The translations under genes were made by a program, and so were the position numbers. Shown piece after piece: positions 1-11,907 of a stretch of DNA of 64,000 nt (positions are counted from its first letter, which is position 1; every line of letters starts with the position of its first letter). The notes under the pieces were generated by a model that ran no database searches, was not told the DNA's origin, and worked only from the letters and a program-made list of their open reading frames with translations. The stretch comes from Capsicum annuum (Eukaryota; Streptophyta; Magnoliopsida; Solanales; Solanaceae). Where the stretch lies: positions 130,056,559-130,120,558 of the forward strand of contig NC_061121.1 in the NCBI RefSeq assembly GCF_002878395.1. Reading direction: 5' to 3'.

Positions 1-922
1 CCCCTACTTAAGGATTATATTAAGGAGAGAAAAATAGTAAGGGACTGAGGAATAGAGCCTGAGGTGGTGGTACTAAGTAAGGTTGCAGCCTTACTTGTTA
101 TCTCTACTATGGTTGTTCAATAAGTGTTAGAGTTTTTGAATGGGCTGGCTGGGATTAGAGCCACCCTTATTGTACTGACTTTAAGGCTCTTAATTTTCAC
201 CGTACTATTTTATGAAACCTAGATGGATCAGGGTTTGGGGTCTAATGCTTTTCCTTTTTTGGGTTTGGATATTGTAATGACTGGTATGGAACATGACATA
301 TTGTAAAAATTTTTGTAGATGAAACCACTTACATTCCAGGGTACTGAGTTAGAAGATACTTTTTAGTTCATCATTGACAACTATGGTAGGTTACACAAGA
401 TGGGTACTATTCAGCAACTTTGAGTTGAATTTGTGACTTTTCAATTGTATAAGGATGCAAAGTAATGGTTAAGGCCGTACATTGAATATTGCTCACTGTT
501 TTTGCCTTCATTGACTTGGGAAAAGTTTCATCCTTTTTTCTTAGAGAAGTATGTGCCTTGTTCTCTCGAGGATTGCAAAAAATATGAGTTCTTTGCATTG
601 GAGCAGGGTGACATATTAGTTGCAGCCTATGAGGCTATGTTCCATGCTTTTTCTTGTCATGATACTTAGTTGTTGGCTATAGATAAGGAAAGGATTCAAT
701 ATTATTTCAAGGGTTTGAATTATGATCTTCAAGTCCTATGAATTCCACAGGAAAGTGTTCAATGAGGTGTCAGATTAAGCAAAAAAGTTGGAGGGGGCTA
801 TATAAGTGTGTCAGGCTAAGATGTTAGCCGAAAAGTCCCAAGATGTTAGGAATTTTAGTGGATCTTATTCTAAGGTCCATGGTTAACAGGCCTATTCAGT
901 TCTCCCAATTCGGTCAGTCTTG
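1..922 (+). pseudogene. Ty3/gypsy gag relic (J-like family)
   Basis: A decayed capsid (retrotransposon gag) domain reads on the plus strand from about 313. Recognisable blocks in order are a start-like Met-Lys-Pro followed by a Phe-x-Gly motif near 320, a Phe-Gln-Leu stretch near 440, Leu-Thr-Trp-Glu-Lys-Phe near 511-528, Phe-Leu-Glu-Lys-Tyr near 538, and a Leu-Glu-Gln-Gly-Asp block near 598, followed by Ala-Tyr-Glu-Ala. This is the usual block order of gag in plant Tekay/Del-type chromoviruses. At least five in-frame stops interrupt it. There is no zinc knuckle: the homology stops at 922 and unrelated DNA follows. Bases 1-312 are weak gag N-terminal or leader sequence with no clear motif. 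The part from 583 is repeated in inverted orientation at 7452-7791. Confidence 0.75.
583..922 (+). repeat. Left arm of 340-bp inverted repeat
   Basis: This arm matches the reverse complement of 7452-7791 with no gap and, by direct comparison, 7 mismatches in 340 bases. It lies wholly within decayed gag and shares its stop codons with the other arm. Both edges are sharp: homology ends at 583 on one side and 922 on the other. Confidence 0.9.
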
Positions 923-1899
923 AGAAGGAACTCTACTATAAACACTAACATCTCTACTTGTTGGATCTTGAGCTCGAAGATCCTATTTATAGCCTGAGAA
1001 ACTAGCCTATTTGTATCAAGACAACTTCATCGAATAAGACAAATCTCACTACACTTATAGTGAGTCTGGTCAAAGGTGGGATAAGCTTAACCAGACAAAG
1101 TAAGATACCCACCTAAGTCTGGAGAATGTCGGATGGCACCTGACAGAACCTCAACTGATACATACAATGCTAATTGAATAGGGAGAGTAGAATACCCCTA
1201 AAAGCTTTGGCACTTACAGAATTAACCACTGTAGTTACCCCCTATTTGGCCTTTCTTACTGTTATCTTAGCATACCCCTCTGGCTACACTCCTTCTATCC
1301 TCTAAACAAATTTAAACATCTCCTAAAGAGGTCTACCAAAAGATACTATCTGTAGAGATGCAATTTAAAGGCCCATTTTAAACCCCTTACAAATTGATGG
1401 ATCACTCCTCTATAATATGCAATAACTGCAAAAAAAATATTGGGGGGTGGGGGAATAAAATAGAGACTTAGTGGCCACAACTAATGGATTTCCCTACTCA
1501 ATATTGGTGAACTTATCTTTTCAATTATCCCCTAAAGTATGAGGTACATTATCACAACCCAACCCCTTTGTGATTGGCGGCTACACTATTCACTTGGTAG
1601 GGGAATCATCTACCCCAAAATGCCCTCTAATAATCAACACATAAATGAAATAATTAGAGCTAAGTCATCAATAAAATATCCAAGTCTAAAACAAGAGAAA
1701 TCGAAAGTACAACTAATTATGGAACATTGTACTTAGATAAAAACCATCCCTAGGACCCGAAAGTTATCCATACCAAAACATTTAAGATTGTCAAGAAGGA
1801 GATGCAACCCCAAAACTAAAAGAAATAAAGAACTACGCCATAAAGGGAATATCTCATAGTAGCTTGGATATGCCGCTCGCCCAAAAATCTGAAATCACT
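923..1899. other. Unassigned AT-rich stretch with a minus-strand TATA-like box
   Basis: I find no coding domain here. On the minus strand a canonical CTATAAATAG box lies at about 983-993, roughly 60 bases before the junction with the gag relic at 922. A short G-run lies near 1440-1453. It could be the rest of the J LTR, the LTR of a different element, or a promoter fragment. No other copy occurs in this window, so it cannot be placed. Confidence 0.35.
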
Positions 1900-3581
1900 T
1901 GTTTGAATCACAAGTGAGGTCTCGTACGAGCTGCAAGAATATGTGCGGGCACTCACAAAAGTAAGAGTACATTTAGTATCATCACACAAGAAAATAACTG
2001 TGTATAGGTAGGGTCATTTGGCCAACCCCAGATGAGAATATGAACATTTGACCAAAATGTTGTACAACAAGTTAATTCATGCTCGAAACCAATATAAACT
2101 TAGCATATAAACACCAAAGAAATAGTTTATGATTAAAACCACAAGTCAACAAAATACAACAAGTGACATTTAGTTAATCCAAGTAAAAATATGTCAAGAC
2201 AAGTAAACAATTATCAAGTATCTATATAATTATATTCCCTGGTTCGCTCAAGGAACCATAAAGCTCACTTAACCCTCGCACATACAAGCTATGGGTATCC
2301 ACCACTAGTAATGACCTATAAGGGACAAATTTTATCTATGTAATAAGACCATAGACACACGTTTCTATCAACCTTATTCTGCTAATAGACCATAACAACA
2401 ATCCAAATATTAAAACCTTCCACATTTATCAATAAGGTAGGTTAAAATCATATAACACGTAAAATCATTTGTATTGACACGTCAAATAACAAACACTAAC
2501 AAGCCACACTACAATCTAGTTAACATGAATTTATAATAAATTGGATTAAACTACAATACCATCAAATACCTCAAACCAAGCTTACACTACTCCTCTAAGA
2601 CAGAGTTTTCCCTTTCGTGTAATTTCTGCATGCTCTTGGTTTTGAGCATGCATATAAATATACATTTAATAAAATAAACTACAATGTTGGTAATTAAAAC
2701 TCACACCCAAAAAATAATTTCAAGCTCATGATCATTCCATTTTTTTCTAGGGATTTTCTACTATAATTTACCTAAAACTACCAATTCCATTGCTTAATTA
2801 GTGAATTAACAGAATACAAGGGTAAATTAACCATTAATAGCCATAAGCCTCTAACTTGTTACTTAATTTTCTTCTCTATACTAGAAAATAACTAAAATCA
2901 TCCCTAAAACCCTCCCTAAACTCTGTGATTTAGAAATTCTAAGCCTAAATCAACCATAACAAGATTGAGGAGATGAAATCCTTACATTAACAATGCCTTA
3001 CGAAGAAAATCTTGTGGAAATTGCCCTCTATTGACCCTCCTTTCCCAAAAATGAGTTTTAGATTGATAAAATCTTTTAGGTAATTTCAAACACAAAACAA
3101 CAACTTTAATTGCTATAGAGGCATAATTGTTATAGCGGCATCGCTATTGCAACACATGTCGCTATAGTAGTACTTGACTAGGCTGACCATCACTAATGTG
3201 GAAATTTCTCCGCTGCATGTTTCTATAGCATTGTTGATAAGATAGAATAGCGAGTTTCATCCAAAAATCATAATTTTTGCAATACACCGTAAACGTGAGA
3301 CATTTCAAACAATGTTCTTTATACTAAGATCAATTTTGAAAGTTGTAAAGAATATTAATTCCGTAAATTCATATAGGTTCTTTATTATCTTAGAAAATTA
3401 AAAATCAAATCAAACTCGAAAAAACTTTCCCAAATCATTCTCGAATTTCCCTAGGCCATACCTCCTTCCAATTCTATCCTAAACTAGCCGAGCCTGAACT
3501 TTATAACTTCAAATACGAGAAGAATTTGAACTTGAAATTTTTAATGAAAGGCTTATACATAACGACTGAAAGTTTTTTACA
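1900..3581 (-). mobile_element. 3' LTR of element J
   Basis: Reading the minus strand, the J polyprotein ends near 3640. A short purine-rich stretch follows and then TGTAAAAAAC begins at 3581, the expected LTR start. About 330-480 bases in (3105-3255) there is a cluster of GCTATAG/CGCTAT words, the position where every other LTR family in the window carries its own word block. The lower boundary is not visible: 1900 is where resemblance to the LTR layout of the other families fades, and the LTR may extend further down. Confidence 0.55.
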
Positions 3582-3639
3582 ACAAATACCAATTTACCCA
3601 TCATTTGCCTCCAAATGATCAAATGCCAAAAAAAGTCTA

Positions 3640-6600
3640 AAATAATGAAAGGAGGGAGTACTTGTATCCTCAAATAGTTGATGTTACTTGTCCCTCGTGT
3701 CTTTTTTAGTTTCCCAAGTGGCTTTATTAACCATATAATGCTTCTATTGAACCTTAACAAAATAAATTTCCTTTGTCCTTAATTTCTGAACATCCCAATC
3801 TAGAATCGCTACTTGTTTTTCCATGTAAGGCAAATCCATATCTAAAAGCACTAAGTCTCAATTAATGATGTAGTCTCAATCCTATGGTATTTTTTGAGCT
3901 TAGAGACATGAAACACCAAATGAACTCCCAATAATCCCAGTGGTAGAGAAAATTTGTATTCAAGTGAACCAACATCTTTAAAAACCTCGAGGGACCAATT
4001 TACCGAGGGCTAAGTTTACCCCTTTTATCAAACCTCAAGACTTCCTTCATTAGAGATACTTTAAGGAGATCTTGTCCACAAATCTTAAAATTTATGTCTA
4101 TAACCTTATGGTATACATACTTTTTCTACCTACTTTGAGTAGCCAACAACTTATTTTAAATGAACCTCACTTTCTTTGAAGCCTCTTTTACTGAGTTGGT
4201 GCCTTAAGGTTTAACATCTTTATTCTCAAACCACCCAAAAAGTGACCTACACTTCCTCCCATAGAGTGCCTCAAATGGTGTCTTATCAATGATAGAATAA
4301 TAGTAGTTGTTGTATGAAAAGTAACACAATAAAAGAAACTAGTCTCAGTAACCACAAAAATAAATCATGTAGGCCCTCAACAAATCTTCTTTCACCTGAA
4401 TCATCCTCTCCAACTGCCATCTATTTGAGGATGAAAAGTTATGCTAAATGTGAACTTAGTGCCCAACTCATCATGTAAATTGTCCAAAAATTAGGAAGTG
4501 TACTTTCCATTTCTATTAGATATGATGGTAATTTTCACCCAATGGAGTCGAACGATATCCTTGACATATATTTTAGCTAATTTCTAAGAGTTGTAGTCTA
4601 CCTAAATCATCTATGAGCGAGTTGATTTCATCAACCGATCCACAATCACCCAAATGGAGTTATATATTCCCATAGTCTTAGAAAGACCAACCATAAAATC
4701 CATAGCAATATTCTCTTATTTCTATATAGGTACAGACATTCTCAGAAGTAGTCCCACATACTTTGGTGTCCATACTTCACCTGCTGAAAATTTTAACACT
4801 TGGACACATAATCAACTGTCTCTTTTTAACTAGGGCTACTAACAAAGATACCTCAAGTCACAGTACATCTTGCTTATACTTGAATAAATAGAATAATGCA
4901 ATCCACGGTCTTCTCAAAGTACATCATGAATCAAATCACCAACCTGAGAAATTAATAACCTTCTCTTACTCCACAACACCCTACTTGTATCAAGAGTAGC
5001 ATCCACAACCACTCCTTGCACAACTTTATTTTGAAGTGAATTTAACCTCTTATCCTAAAATAGGTTGGCCTTAAACTAATCCGGAATGTTGACTTTACCT
5101 CAACACTAGCAAATACTCTACCCCTCTCTAAGACCATAAACTATATGGACCGAGATGCTAGAGTTTGAAACTCTCTTGTTAAAGGTCACCTTGACACCTG
5201 AATAAATGAAAAAGTATCTATATTTATAGCTTTTTAGCTTAATGTTCCTACCACCATATAGTTCTTACTCGGATGACACTGAATTACTGCATCATATCCT
5301 TCTACAATTCCATCCACCTCAAATGTCTTAGATTTAAATACCTTTGAGTAAATATATGTTGCAGGCTATTATGAGTTATGAAGACCACACACTTGATACA
5401 ATAAATAAAGTGTCTCCAAATCTTTAATTAAAACACCACCGGTGCCAACTCTAAGTCATGTGTTGGGTAATTCCTTTCATAAGGCTTCAACTACCTCAAA
5501 ACATAAGAAGTGACATTCCTAAGTTGAATCAATGCAACACTCAATCCATAAATGAAGCATCACAAAAAATTATAAGGTCCTTACCATCCATAGGAAATGA
5601 AGGGATAGTTATTGTACTCAAGAGTGTTTTAAACTTTTTGAAGCTGTCTTCACATTTATCTGACCAAACAAATGGCACTTTCTTATAAGTCAACCATGTT
5701 AAGTGCGTTGCAATGGATACAAGGTTCTTCACAAACTTGTGACACTAACAAGCTTGATTAACAAAACTCCTTACCTTTATTACTGAACTTGTGTAACTCT
5801 AATTCATTTTAGCTAGGTTCTTTTAGGGGTCCACCATTACCATTTTTTGGAAATAATGTGCCCCAAAAAGAAAGCTAAAGACAATAAAACTTTGCATTTT
5901 GAAAGCTTGGAAAATAACCTCTTCTTCTTTACAATCTCCAATACCATGCAAATATGACATGCATGTTCCTTTTTACTCTTGGAGTAGACTTGAATATCAT
6001 CAATAAGCACAATAATAAAAGAATCTAAGAATGAATTAAACATACCATTCATCGTGCTCATAAAAGTTATAGGTACATTAGTTAACCCAAAATACATCAC
6101 TAGAAAGTCATAATGATCATATCGAGTTCAAACAGTTGTATTTTGTATGTCCTCTAGTCTAATTTTCAACTGATGATGACTTTACCACAAGTCAATTTCT
6201 AAAAACATTACTTCACAAAATCACTGGTTAAACGAATCGTCTATGTAAGGAAAAGGATATTTATTTTGAATAGTAACCTTATTCAGCTGACTATAATTAA
6301 TGCACATCCCATACTACCATCCTTCTTCTTAATAAAACGGACCAGACCACCTAAAGGTGAAGCACTTGGACAAATAAAACCCTTATCAAGAAATTCCTAC
6401 AATTGTGTTTTGAGCACTCTTAACACTACTGGATCCATTTAATAAGGAGGAATTAATATAGGGAAAGTGCTTGGCTCTGGGTTAATACAAAAATCGATAT
6501 TCATATCTAAAGGCATACTTGGTAGATGTGAATAAAACAAAGTCTGTAATTTAGATACTATAAGAACTGACTCTATAGAAGGGGACGAGGTATTCACATA

Positions 6601-7451
6601 TCAAAGATAAGCTAAAAACACTGAAAACTCCTTCCCAACTAACATTCTGGCCTGGACAAATGATATAATTTTCATAGGTATAGCCTTATATATCCCTTTT
6701 CACTCTAGTTTATCCATTGCTGGCATAACTATAGTCATTATCTTAGCATTACAGTTTAAAACTATGTGATATGGAGATAATCAGTTCGTACCTAGAATTA
6801 CATCAAAGTCCAACATACCAATAATGGTCAAGTCTAACCAAGTTTGAAAACTAACAAATAATACAAAACACGAGTGTTAAACATGGTTTACTATCATACA
6901 CTTACCAATCAGAGTAGACACATAAATAGGGTAATAAAGTACATCACAAACCATAGTTAGACCCACCATAAACTAAATAGATACAAAATAATAAGTATTA
7001 CCACATTAAATAATACATAATCCATTCAGTCACAAATAGAAATGGTACTTGTGATCACTATATTAGAAACCTCAACATTAGTCTTTCCCAGAAATGCATA
7101 ACAGTGAGCCCGATCATCAATATAATCTAACTTCTTTCTCAGAATTCCTTCCCATCTATCTCCATATCCTCAACCATTTTGACCACCTGTCTAATTCCCA
7201 CATCCATCCTATAGACGACCCTTTCTGTTACCTCTTATCTCTCTACCTGCTAGAAATATAGACTGAGTCTTCTATTGTGACTGGACATTCACCTGTCTCA
7301 TAAGGGACTTTTTCTTAAAGTGAACAAATAAAACTATAATAGTAAATCCTTGCTCGATAAAAGGTCGACTGGTAGAAGAGTAAAAAGTCCCTTATCCCCT
7401 AACAATATGCTACTGAGAAGAGGCCTTAGTTGGACCTTTAATAGAAGTTGA
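3640..7451 (-). pseudogene. Element J pol relic: PR-RT-RNase H-IN-chromodomain-like tail
   Basis: A minus-strand Ty3/gypsy polyprotein is read from high to low coordinates. The protease end shows Phe-Asp-Val-Ile-Leu-Gly near 6810. The RT is best seen at 5837-6100, with Phe-Gly-Leu-Thr-Asn and a Leu-Ile-Asp-Asp motif (the family has Phe-Ile-Asp-Asp). The RNase H start at 5541-5732 keeps Phe-Cys-Asp-Ala-Ser. The integrase core lies near 4615-4700 (Met-Asp-Phe-Met-Val-Gly-Leu, then Ile-Trp-Val-Ile-Val-Asp-Arg). The tail at 3640-3950 shows Val-Phe-His-Val-Ser-Lys-Leu and an Ala-Thr-Trp-Glu-like chromodomain remnant. Many stops and frameshifts make it non-functional. Domain order and chromodomain-like end place it in the Tekay/Del chromoviruses (family knowledge). 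Confidence 0.8.
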
Positions 7452-7791
7452 CAAGACTGGCCGAATTGTGAGAACTGAATAGGCCTGTTAACCATGGACC
7501 TTAGAATAAGATCCACTAAAATTCCTAACATCTTAGGACTTTTTGTCTAACATCTTAGCCTGACACACTTATATAGCCCCCTCCAACTTTTTTGCTTAAT
7601 CTGACACCTCATTGAACACTTTCCTGTGGAATTCATAGGACTTGAAGATCATAATTCAAACCCTTGACATAATATTGAATCCTTTCCTTATCTATAGCCA
7701 ACAACTAAGTAGCATGACAAGAAAAAGCATGGAACATAGCCTCATAGGCTGCAACTAATATGTCACCCTGCTCCAATGCAAAGAACTCATA
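7452..7791 (-). pseudogene. Element J gag C-terminal relic (right arm of inverted repeat)
   Basis: This minus-strand gag fragment is a near-perfect inverted copy of 583-922 (7 differences in 340, no gaps). It ends at 7787-7791 in the five bases TCATA, which are also present at the matching point of the A/I family (compare about 62332). The fusion of J gag to the A protease region thus sits in a 5-bp microhomology. The N-terminal gag and the 5' LTR of J are missing, removed at this junction. No zinc knuckle is recognisable between this arm and the protease. Confidence 0.85.
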
Positions 7792-8764
7792 GCCTGGCGG
7801 GTATACAGGAAATGCCTAATTATGATATTTCAAAAAGTCACTTCAGTAGACTTAGTCAAATTAGAGATGATTGATTTTGATGTCATTCTCATCATAGATT
7901 GGCTTTATTCCTGCTAAGCCACAGTTGACTACAGAAATAGAATAGTCCAATTTTAGTTTCTGAATGAACTCGTCCTTGAGTGAAAGGGTAGTACTTTAGT
8001 GTTCAGAGGTCATCTTATTTCCTACCTTCGGGCTCAAAAAATAATATCTAAAGAATGTGTCTATCATCTTGTTTGAGTTAGGGACACTAGTTTCAAAACT
8101 CCCTGTATTGAATCGGTCCCAGTAGTGAATAAATATTCAGATGTCTTTCCCGAAGATCTCTCAGGAATTCATCTCGAAAGGGAAATAGACTTCGGCATTG
8201 ATCTTCTTCTAGATACTTAACCTATATCCATTCCACCATTCAGAATGGCACCAACAAAACTCAGAGAATTGAAAGAAAAGTTGAAGGATCTCCTAGATAA
8301 GGTAATCATCAAGCCCAGTATTTCCCCATAGCGCACACCAGTATTATTCGTGTGTAAGAAAGATAGTTCTCTTAGGATGTGTGTAGAATACCATCAAATT
8401 AATACGGTCACGATAAATAAAATATCCTCTACCCAGAATCAATGACTTGTATGACCAACTTCAGGGTGCCAGTTATTTATCTAAGATAGACCTCAGATCT
8501 GGCTATAGTCAGCTCAGATTCAGAGAATGTGACATTCCAAAAATAGCTTTCCATACTCGGTATGATCACTTCGAATTCCTGGTTATGTCATTTGGTCTTA
8601 CCAATGCCCCAAACACTTTCATAGACTTGATGAACCATGTGTTCAAGCAGTACTTAGACATGTTCATCATAGTCTTCATAGATGATATTCTAGTCTATTC
8701 CCGTAGTGAGTGCGATCATGCAGACCATCTCAGAGCAGTACTTCAGACTCTCAGAGATCATTAG
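7791..8764 (+). pseudogene. Element A pol: protease end and reverse transcriptase core
   Basis: The piece starts inside protease (Phe-Asp-Val-Ile-Leu followed by Asp-Trp-Leu near 7880-7905). It runs through the linker with a Pro-Val-Val-Asn-like block near 8120 into RT. The RT palm is clear from 8447: Lys-Ile-Asp-Leu-Arg-Ser-Gly-Tyr (motif A, first catalytic Asp kept), Met-Ser-Phe-Gly-Leu-Thr-Asn-Ala-Pro, and [10 protein letters not shown] with both catalytic Asp present. One extra base near 8418-8422 shifts the frame just before the palm. Several stops (near 7917, 7953, 8073, 8218 and 8329) interrupt the upstream part. The gag and protease start were lost at the junction with J. It could not act without suppressing many stops. 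Confidence 0.88.
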
Positions 8765-9610
8765 CTATTTGCCAAATTCAGTAAGTGTGAGTTTTGGATA
8801 AGGTCAATAGAATTCCTTAGTTACATCATTTTCGGTGATGTCCTTAGGGTTGATTCTCAAAAGACAAAAGTAGTAAGAAACTGTCCTCGCCCTATCTCTC
8901 CATAAGATATTAGGAGCTTCTTGGGTTTGGCTGGCTATTACAAATGGTTTATTAAGGGATTTTCTTCTATTGAACCCCCTATGTCCAGATTGAATCAGAA
9001 AGTCAAGTTTCATTGGTTAGATCCTTGCGAGAAGAGTTTTTTGGAGTTGAAGACTCGACTAACCTCAGCTCTAGTTCTAGCTCTTCCAGATGGCTTGGAT
9101 GGGTTCGTATTGTATTATGATACATCCAGGGTAGGTTTGGGTTATGTCCTCATGCAGCATGGTAAAGTCATAGCCTATGTCTCCAGACAGCTTAAACTCC
9201 ACGAGAGTAATTATCCTATTCATGATCTTAAGTTAGCAGCCGTAGTATTTGCCTTACAGATTTGGAGGCATTATCTATATTGTGTTCATTTAGATGTCTT
9301 CATAGATCATAAGAGTCTTCAATATGTCTTTTCTTAGAAAGATCTCAATCTTCTTCCGAGAAGGTGGTTAGAGCTCTTGAAAAATTATGACAGAAGTATC
9401 CTCTATCATTCGGGCAAGGCCAATATAGTGGTCGGCGCTCTCAGTAGACTATCCATGGGTAGTGTTTCTCATATTGAGGAAAGTAAAAAGAAGTTAGCTC
9501 AGGATGTCCATCAGCTTGCCAGACTAGGCATTTGCTTAGTTGATACAGATGAGGGTGATATATGGGTTCAGAGTAGTTCAAAATCATCTCATGTTTCCGA
9601 GGTAAAATAA
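8765..9610 (+). pseudogene. Element A pol: RT thumb and RNase H
   Basis: This continues the same reading frame as the RT palm. Phe-Leu-Gly-Leu-Ala-Gly-Tyr-Tyr near 8919 starts the connection region. The RNase H start is Leu-Tyr-Tyr-Asp-Thr-Ser near 9111 (the first catalytic Asp of the usual Tyr-Cys-Asp-Ala-Ser is kept, Cys and Ala are changed). Ala-Val-Val-Phe-Ala-Leu, Trp-Arg-His-Tyr-Leu and Ile-Asp-His-Lys-Ser-Leu follow. The Tyr-His-Ser-Gly-Lys-Ala-Asn block near 9407 is the usual RNase H end. Stops fall at 8903 (TAA), 9335 (TAG at a Gln position) and 9608 (TAA). There is no frameshift across the segment, so decay here is by point mutation only. Confidence 0.88.
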
Positions 9611-11023
9611 AAGCAAGATAGAGATCCCATCCTTGTCAAGTTGAAAGAGTCAGTACAGGATCAAAAAATAGAGGTTTTCTCCCAAGGGAAAGATAGTGTT
9701 GTTCATTGTCAGGGTTGTCTCTGTGTTCCAAGTGTAGATGACTTAAGGCAGAGAATTCTTACAGAAGCACATGATGCGCGCTACTCTATTCATCCAGAGG
9801 CCACAAAGATGTACCACAACTTATGGGAAGTCTATTTGTGGAGTGGGATAAAGAGAGATATTGCAAAGTTTGTGGCTAAGTGCTCTACATATCAGCAGGT
9901 TAAGATAGAGCATCAAAAGTATAGTGGTCCTATGCAAGAGTTCATTATTCCTACTTGGTTGTAGGAAGAAGTGAATATGGATTTTGTTATGGGTTTGCCT
10001 CGAACTCGTCATCAACATGATTCAGTCTGGGTCATTATAGACAGAATGGCCAAATCAGACTATTTTATTCTAGTCCATACCTCTTATTCAATCGAGGATT
10101 ATGCCAAACTCTACATTAAGGAGTTGGTCAGATTGCATGATATTCTACTATCTATTATCTCAGATAGTGGTACCCAGTTCACCTCTCATTTCTAGAAAGC
10201 ATTCCAAAAGGGTCTTGGTACCGAAGTTCCTCTTAGTACAACCTTTCATTCTCAGATAGATGGTCAAGCAGAAAGGACCATTGAGACGTTAGAAGATATG
10301 TTAAGGGTGTGTGCAATCTATTTCAAGGGAAGTTGGGATGACCACTTGCCTTTGATTTAGTTTGCATAAAACAACAACTATCATTCTAGTATTTGGATGG
10401 ATCCATTCGAAACTCAGTATGGTTGGAGATGTAGATCTCCAATTGGTTGGTTTGAAATTAGTGAGGCCTCAGTCATAGGTCCTAACTTGGTATTTGACGC
10501 CTTAGAAAAAGTCTAGTTGATCAAAGAAAGACGTTGGGCTACTTAGAGCCGATAGAAGTCTTATTCACATACTCGTAGAAAATATCTCAAGTTAGAGATT
10601 GGTAGCTATGTCTATCTAAAGATCTCTCCCATAAAGGGAGTGAAGCAGTTCGAAAGAAAAGGGAAAGTCAGTCCACGATATATTGGATACTTTAAGGTTC
10701 TCAATCGATTCAGCAAGGTAGCTTACGAGCTCGAATTGCCTTTAGATCTAGCCTCAGTTCATCCAGTCTTTAGTGTCTGTTTGGTCAAGAAGTCCATAGG
10801 TGACCTATCAGTTGTAGTCCCTATTCAGAGAATTGATGTTTAGAACACTCTCTCTTATGAAGAGATTTCAGTCAAAATCTTAGACTATCAGGCTCATAGA
10901 TTGAGGAACAAAAAAGTCCCTCTATTTATGGTTCTTTGGTGAAATAAGTTCATCGAGGGAGCTACTTGGGAAGCAGAGGAAGACATGCATACCAAGTATC
11001 CTCACCTCTTCTTGGCCAACTAA
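9611..11023 (+). pseudogene. Element A pol: integrase and chromodomain-like tail
   Basis: The integrase zinc finger is at 9760-9930 (two His, then Cys-Ser-Thr-Tyr: the last Cys is lost). The catalytic core keeps all three acids: Asp in Met-Asp-Phe-Val-Met-Gly near 9974, Asp in Ile-Ser-Asp-Ser-Gly near 10160, and Glu in Gln-Ala-Glu-Arg-Thr near 10267. The C-terminal part from 10640 has Lys-Gly-Lys-Val-Ser-Pro-Arg-Tyr and Val-His-Pro-Val-Phe. It ends with Gly-Ala-Thr-Trp-Glu-Ala-Glu and a natural stop at 11021-11023, the chromodomain-like end typical of Tekay/Del elements. In-frame stops include 9962, 10193 (a Trp position), 10358, 10367 and 10841. The main frame is kept from 8447 to about 10855. 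Confidence 0.88.
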
Positions 11024-11348
11024 AAGCAAGCTCAAGGTAACAGTTCTCCTTAAGATTACTTTGTTTCATGTTCAATGTTCATCACAAACTTTGTATGCAG
11101 TTTCATGCTCACGTTCCCATTATAAACTTAGCATCAAGTACCATTGCATATTCAGTCATGCACTCATGTATCAGTTTAGTTATGTAATTATGCATCAAAC
11201 ATGCATTCTCATTGTGAGAAACTTAGTTTTTCAGAACACTCAGTCATGTATTCATGAATCAGTTACACATGCATCAGATATGCATGTTCAGTATGTAAGT
11301 CGGTTATCTTCTCTCCTCACCATCAGTCTCGTTCGAGGATGAATGTTC

Positions 11349-11363
11349 TCAAGGGGGAGATAT
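11349..11363 (+). promoter_or_regulatory. Polypurine tract of element A
   Basis: The purine-rich run AAGGGGGAGATA immediately precedes the LTR start TGTAATACC at 11364. In LTR retrotransposons this primes plus-strand DNA synthesis. Its position fixes the LTR boundary. Confidence 0.8.
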
Positions 11364-11907
11364 TGTAATACCTTATACTTTTTCCTATCTAATTTCATCT
11401 AATGAATGTCTAGTATTGGATTCTAAATTGAATGATGGTTATTCCATGAGGAATTTTCATGATTTTCAATTTTTTTCATGTGGGAAATTCAATAAGCTTT
11501 CCACCGATAAAAGATTCGCCCAAATTCGATAATTGGGTTAGAAGTTACGACTATTTCAAGTTCCCATCGTAAAACAATGCCATATTAGTTAGTGGGGCGC
11601 CGCTCCATAAGAGGTAATGGAATTTTCCAAATTCCAGTAGGGGCCCGTGATTATGGTCCATCGCGCCAGCGCCCAAATTCAGAATTGTCCTTTTCCATTG
11701 TCTTAGCACGACTTTCTTCATGTCGCGCCAAAGTTCCAGGTTGCAAAAGAAGGGGCAATGCGATGGCTCCGCATTGTGCCATCCCTCGATTTTCCAATTG
11801 TCAAATTCCGACGTGATAGCGCCATGTCGTACCAGGGGTTTAATTCCGAAAAAAATTACTAAAATTAAATGACGCATCCAGGGTTAAAAGGGTCAACTTA
11901 CCACCCC

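Noticed and set aside
923..3581. Integrated pararetrovirus (caulimovirid) segment suggested by the TATA box and nearby RT
   Set aside because: No movement-protein, coat or transactivator motif is seen. The adjacent pol has integrase and a chromodomain-like tail, which caulimovirids lack.
8447..9337. Active reverse transcriptase gene on the basis of intact catalytic motifs
   Set aside because: In-frame stops at 8762 and 8903, an upstream frameshift and absence of gag and the 5' LTR show that it is a relic.
11551..11877. 108-codon minus-strand frame and overlapping plus-strand frame in the A LTR
   Set aside because: They fall in the CG-rich word block, which is low in stops on both strands. 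The homologous I LTR does not keep either frame.
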